Shown here one piece after another: positions 61,140 through 64,000 of a stretch of 64,000 bases of DNA. The notes beneath the pieces are model-generated. The model ran no database searches, was not told the DNA's origin, and saw only the letters and a list, made by a program, of their open reading frames with translations. The stretch is from JADHUC01 sp964617665 (GTDB lineage: Bacteria; Planctomycetota; Planctomycetia; Pirellulales; Pirellulaceae). Numbering within the stretch: position 1 is the stretch's first letter; every line of letters starts with the position of its first letter. The stretch is taken from the NCBI GenBank assembly GCA_964617665.1, contig CAZUAH010000002.1:23085-87084 (forward strand), written 5' to 3'. Position numbers and translations under genes: made by a program.

Positions 61140-62489
61140 CTACTTCGCCGCAGTGCCGATCGTGCGGCGTGCGATCAGCAGGGCCATCTCCAGGGCCTGC
61201 TCGTAGTTCAACCGCGGGTCGACATCGCTGTGATACGCACGTTCGAGATCTGCCTCCGCAAGCCCCCGAGCCCCTCCAATGCACTCGGTGACGTCTTCTC
61301 CGGTCAGCTCGAAATGGACGCCGCCAAGGATTGAATTCGAGCCGTCGTGGATGTCGAATGCCTGATCTAGCTCACTAAGAATGTCATCGAAGATCCGCGT
61401 CTTGATGCCCGATTCCGTGGAAATCGTGTTGCCGTGCATCGGGTCGCAACACCACAGCAACGTGCGGCCCGAGCGCGAGACAGCGTCGACCAGCGGCGGC
61501 AGGCATGCATCGATCTTCTTTGCCCCAAAACGGTGAATCAGCATCAGCCGCCCGGGTTCATTGTCGGGATCCAGCACCTGGATCAATTCCAACAATTCGT
61601 CCGGTTCCATAGTGGGGCCGATCTTCACGCCGACTGGATTGGCAATACCGCGAGCGTATTCGACGTGGGCGCCGTCCACGGCACGAGTCCGTTCGCCGAT
61701 CCAGGGCAAATGCGTGTTCAGATTGTACCAGCCGGTGCGGCGCGGCACCTTTCTGGTCTGGGCCTGTTCGTAATCGAGGTGCAGGCCTTCGTGGCTGGTG
61801 AAGAAATCGACACGATTCAGTTCGTTCAGTTTTCGCTCGGCGATGGTCTCCATGAACCGAATCGACTCGCCAACCGCGTCCATGATACGTCGGTAGTCAA
61901 CCGATCGCTCGGCAAGGTTGACGAAGTCCAGATCCCACAGATCAGGATGGTGGAAGTCGGCGAAACCACCTTGAACCAAACTGCGAATGAAGTTCAGCGT
62001 CAACGCGGCTCGCTCGTAACCACGCAGAAGCAACGTCGGATCGGGCGTACGGTCCTCGATCGTGAACTCGGGACGGTTGACCAAATCGCCCCGGTAGCTG
62101 GGCAACGTGACGCCGTCGCGGGTCTCCTTGTCGGACGAACGCGGCTTAGCGTATTGGCCTGCAAAACGCCCCACGCGCGTCACCAGTCGCTTTGTGCCGT
62201 ACACGAGAATAATGCTCATCATCAGCAAGATTTTCAGTTTGCTGGTGATTGGCTCGGACCGGCAATCCCGGAAGCTCTCCGCGCAATCGCCCCCCTGCAG
62301 AAGAAAGCGTTCACCGCGCGCGGCCTGGGCCAGTTGGCGTTTCAGCGTTTCCACTTCCCAGCTTGTAACCAACGGCGGAAGTTTGGCCAGACTGTCGAGA
62401 GTCTGCTCCAGCGCATCGCGGTCTGGGTAGACCACTTGCTGGGTGATGGGCTTACTCCGCCACGACGCCGGTGACCAGGGTTCGTTCAT
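61140..62489 (-). CDS. Class II 3-deoxy-7-phosphoheptulonate (DAHP) synthase
   Basis: 449 residues from an ATG with GAGGAGG seven bases upstream. It starts with WSPASWRSKPITQQVVYPD, followed by the phosphoenolpyruvate/metal site FLLQGGDCAESFRD, the loop RVGRFAGQYAKPRSS and the C-terminal CDPMHGNTISTESGIKTR and GGVHFELTGEDVTECIGG. These are signatures of the plant-type (class II) enzyme that joins PEP and erythrose 4-phosphate in the first step of aromatic amino-acid synthesis. Length is normal. It is cytoplasmic. No other shikimate gene is near, so it is not in an aro operon here. Confidence 0.96.
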   Translation of the reverse strand: MNEPWSPASWRSKPITQQVVYPDRDALEQTLDSLAKLPPLVTSWEVETLKRQLAQAARGERFLLQGGDCAESFRDCRSEPITSKLKILLMMSIILVYGTKRLVTRVGRFAGQYAKPRSSDKETRDGVTLPSYRGDLVNRPEFTIEDRTPDPTLLLRGYERAALTLNFIRSLVQGGFADFHHPDLWDLDFVNLAERSVDYRRIMDAVGESIRFMETIAERKLNELNRVDFFTSHEGLHLDYEQAQTRKVPRRTGWYNLNTHLPWIGERTRAVDGAHVEYARGIANPVGVKIGPTMEPDELLELIQVLDPDNEPGRLMLIHRFGAKKIDACLPPLVDAVSRSGRTLLWCCDPMHGNTISTESGIKTRIFDDILSELDQAFDIHDGSNSILGGVHFELTGEDVTECIGGARGLAEADLERAYHSDVDPRLNYEQALEMALLIARRTIGTAAK

Positions 62490-62627
62490 AACGCGACCTC
62501 CTCATTCGCTTATAACAACGAACATCCCACGATCTTACCTTTTGACGCGCCGTCCAGCCACTCTTCCTTGGCATTTCTGACGACATGCGGCAGGGAGACG
62601 GCGGCGCCCGGGATGCACGGACCCAAG

Positions 62628-62678
62628 ACGGGAGGCGAGGCCCCTGCCGAGCCGTAGCGAGCGAGCGTAGCCCTCCCG
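62628..62678. repeat. GAGGCTCCTGCCGAGCC-family palindrome, copy 2
   Basis: CGGGAGG (62628-62634) and CCTCCCG (62671-62677) are exact reverse complements; the inner part CGAGGCCCCTGCCGAGCCG matches the copy at 59035. It lies 30 bp after the HflC stop, upstream of the DAHP synthase gene. Confidence 0.65.
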
Positions 62679-62706
62679 GATTTCCGAATACGCGAACGTG
62701 AGTTTT

Positions 62707-63711
62707 CTACGGACCGCTTGCAGCCTCGTCGACCGGGGCAACATCGCCGGACGCGGGAAACTCGGTGGGCTCCTTCAGCAGCTTGAACAGGTCGCTGTCG
62801 GTGGTGAAGATCAGCCGCGTGTCACGGCCCATGGTCGTCTTGAAGACCTCCAAACGGCGAAGGAACGCATAGAACTCGGGCGATTTGCCGTACGCTTCGG
62901 CCGTCAAGCGGATCACTTCCGCGTCGGCTTCGCCCCGGATCTCGGCGGATTTCTGCTCCATTTCGCCTTCGATCTCGTCCAACTCCTTGCGAGTCAATCC
63001 TTCAATACGGTTCTTCTCCTCTTCCGCCTCCGACTCGAATAACTTGGCGATCCGCAGACGCTCGGACCGCATCCGGTCGTACACTGTCTGTTTGACGGAT
63101 TCGACGTAGTTAACTCGCTTCACGCGAACAGTCCACAATTCCATGCCGGATTTGCTTTTCTGCAACTCTGCGGTGACGCTTTTTAGAATTGCATCCTCCA
63201 TCTTGGCTCGTCCCGTGGTCACCACGTCGCGCGTAGCGTCATCACTGCGTGCCAACTCCATCATTTCTTCGCTTTCGTAGATGAGCTCTTCGTTCGTACT
63301 GCGCACCACATCGATCAAGTTATTCTGCGCGACCACGTTAGTTACTGCCGAGTTCACATAATTGTCAAGGATTTGTTGTCCCTTCCGCTCGGTACGGACC
63401 GCTTCGTAGAAACTCTCGGCGTCAGTGATCCGCCAGCGCGCCCAGACGTCGATGAAGATCCGTTTCTTGTCGCGGGTCTGCATGTTTTCGGCGGCGCCGT
63501 CCCAGGGCAGCCACCGCTTCTCCAAAACGTGCACTTCCTGCATGAAAGGAGTCTTGAAGTAGAGCCCCGCTTCAGTCACGAATCGGACAGGGTTGTCAAA
63601 TTGGGTGACGACCACTTGCTTCCCTTCGTCGACGACGTAAGCGCTGGCGTACAGCAAGACAGCGGCAATCACTAGGGCGACAAGTACGAGCACGGTTGTC
63701 TTGGCTTTCAT
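62707..63711 (-). CDS. hflC: Protease modulator HflC (SPFH/band 7 family)
   Basis: 334 residues with an N-terminal membrane segment (TTVLVLVALVIAAVLLYAS) and the SPFH domain: YVVDEGKQVVVTQFDNPVRF, KRWLPWDGAAENMQTRDKKR, IDVWARWRITDAESFYEAVR. A long charged coiled coil follows (ESEAEEEKNRIEGLTRKELDE) and ends with PEFYAFLRRLEVFKTTM. HflC forms a membrane complex with HflK that modulates the protease FtsH. The ATG at 63711 overlaps the HflK stop by 4 bp (ATGA), so the pair is translationally coupled. Confidence 0.93.
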   Translation of the reverse strand: MKAKTTVLVLVALVIAAVLLYASAYVVDEGKQVVVTQFDNPVRFVTEAGLYFKTPFMQEVHVLEKRWLPWDGAAENMQTRDKKRIFIDVWARWRITDAESFYEAVRTERKGQQILDNYVNSAVTNVVAQNNLIDVVRSTNEELIYESEEMMELARSDDATRDVVTTGRAKMEDAILKSVTAELQKSKSGMELWTVRVKRVNYVESVKQTVYDRMRSERLRIAKLFESEAEEEKNRIEGLTRKELDEIEGEMEQKSAEIRGEADAEVIRLTAEAYGKSPEFYAFLRRLEVFKTTMGRDTRLIFTTDSDLFKLLKEPTEFPASGDVAPVDEAASGP

Positions 63712-64000
63712 CTCGCACCTCCTTCCCCGGTCATGCTTCTCGAACCGCCTTGATTCAGATTTAACAACGGCAGAACGCCGCTGATCGAATCGTCCACGAT
63801 CGTCTTTTGGTCCACGCCGGCGAGCACTTCCTCCATGGCCTCCAGATAGAGGCGAGTCCTTGTGACTTCCGGTGCCTTTTCATATTCGGTCAACTGGTCC
63901 AGGAATGCGGTGATCTTGCCCTCGGTCGTCATTTTAATTTTCGCCTTGTAGCCTTCGGCTTCGGAGATGGCTTTATCGCGTTGTCCGCGGGCCGCGGGAA
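63708..64000 (-). CDS. hflK: Protease modulator HflK, C-terminal part (5' end outside window)
   Basis: The open frame runs from the window edge to a TGA at 63708-63710 and shows about 96 residues. The visible part begins AARGQRDKAISEAEGYKAKI (coiled coil) and goes on with EYEKAPEVTRTRLYLEAMEE, a conserved HflK stretch, then a Gly/Ser tail. It overlaps hflC by 4 bp. The membrane segment and SPFH domain lie outside the window. Confidence 0.9.
   Translation of the reverse strand, partial: PAARGQRDKAISEAEGYKAKIKMTTEGKITAFLDQLTEYEKAPEVTRTRLYLEAMEEVLAGVDQKTIVDDSISGVLPLLNLNQGGSRSMTGEGGAR

Noticed and set aside
61434..62474. 346-codon plus-strand frame opposite DAHP synthase
   Set aside because: Shadow of a conserved enzyme gene; its translation has no family resemblance.

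Overview
This 64 kb window looks like chromosomal DNA from a planctomycete, most likely of the Pirellulales type; that is an inference from gene content. The signs are SHD1, STN-like and MORN-repeat proteins with a short leading membrane segment, zinc-ribbon plus Ig-like proteins, an HzsA-related cytochrome, many Tat- or Sec-exported enzymes of glycan breakdown without SusC/SusD, an ECF sigma factor beside a Ser/Thr kinase with a large sensor domain, and several families of GC-rich palindromic repeats. No rRNA, tRNA, CRISPR array, transposase or phage gene was seen.

Layout. 1-3924 (minus): three envelope proteins. The middle one (912-2141) is the most interesting gene here: a secreted thioredoxin-like/SHD1 protein whose reading frame crosses an in-frame TGA exactly at the first cysteine position of its CxxC motif (U-P-P-C), followed by a hairpin that fits the bacterial SECIS layout. 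It is a strong selenoprotein candidate. 4372-10610 (plus): a LamG/BNR_4 protein, a Tat-exported Gfo/Idh/MocA oxidoreductase and an HzsA-related protein with three haem-binding CxxCH motifs. 10742-22510 (minus): beta-helix protein, HEAT-repeat protein, LamG plus putative glycoside hydrolase, ceramidase-like protein, sialate O-acetylesterase, a second Gfo/Idh/MocA protein and an aldo/keto reductase. 22719-35002 (plus): DUF4838, GH123-like/DUF4091, DUF4838 plus CBM9-like, a GH32-like propeller, heparinase II/III, and a TIM-barrel-like protein. The last two arms diverge from one ~200 bp region (22511-22718) and together resemble a planctomycete polysaccharide-degradation locus.

35085-41429 (minus) is a 2114-residue FecR/VIT/VWA/STN-like/TPR protein. 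41876-49359 holds a small zinc-ribbon protein, a two-domain pectate-lyase-3 protein, a second GH32-like propeller, an alpha/alpha-barrel protein and an HtrA-type protease. 49628-51301 is a rhodanese-fused CoA-disulfide reductase. 51447-56339 is an ECF sigma factor, a zinc-ribbon protein and a membrane Ser/Thr kinase. 57003-64000 (minus) carries a URO-D family protein, an MJ1255-type glycosyltransferase, a DUF1080 protein, class II DAHP synthase, HflC and the end of HflK.

How the genes may work together (inference): secreted lyases and hydrolases cut an acidic, probably acetylated polysaccharide; periplasmic Gfo/Idh/MocA enzymes, the aldo/keto reductase, the haem protein and the DUF1080 hydrolase could add an oxidative route. 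Palindromic repeats lie between genes and, in two cases, inside the N-terminal coding part of exported proteins.
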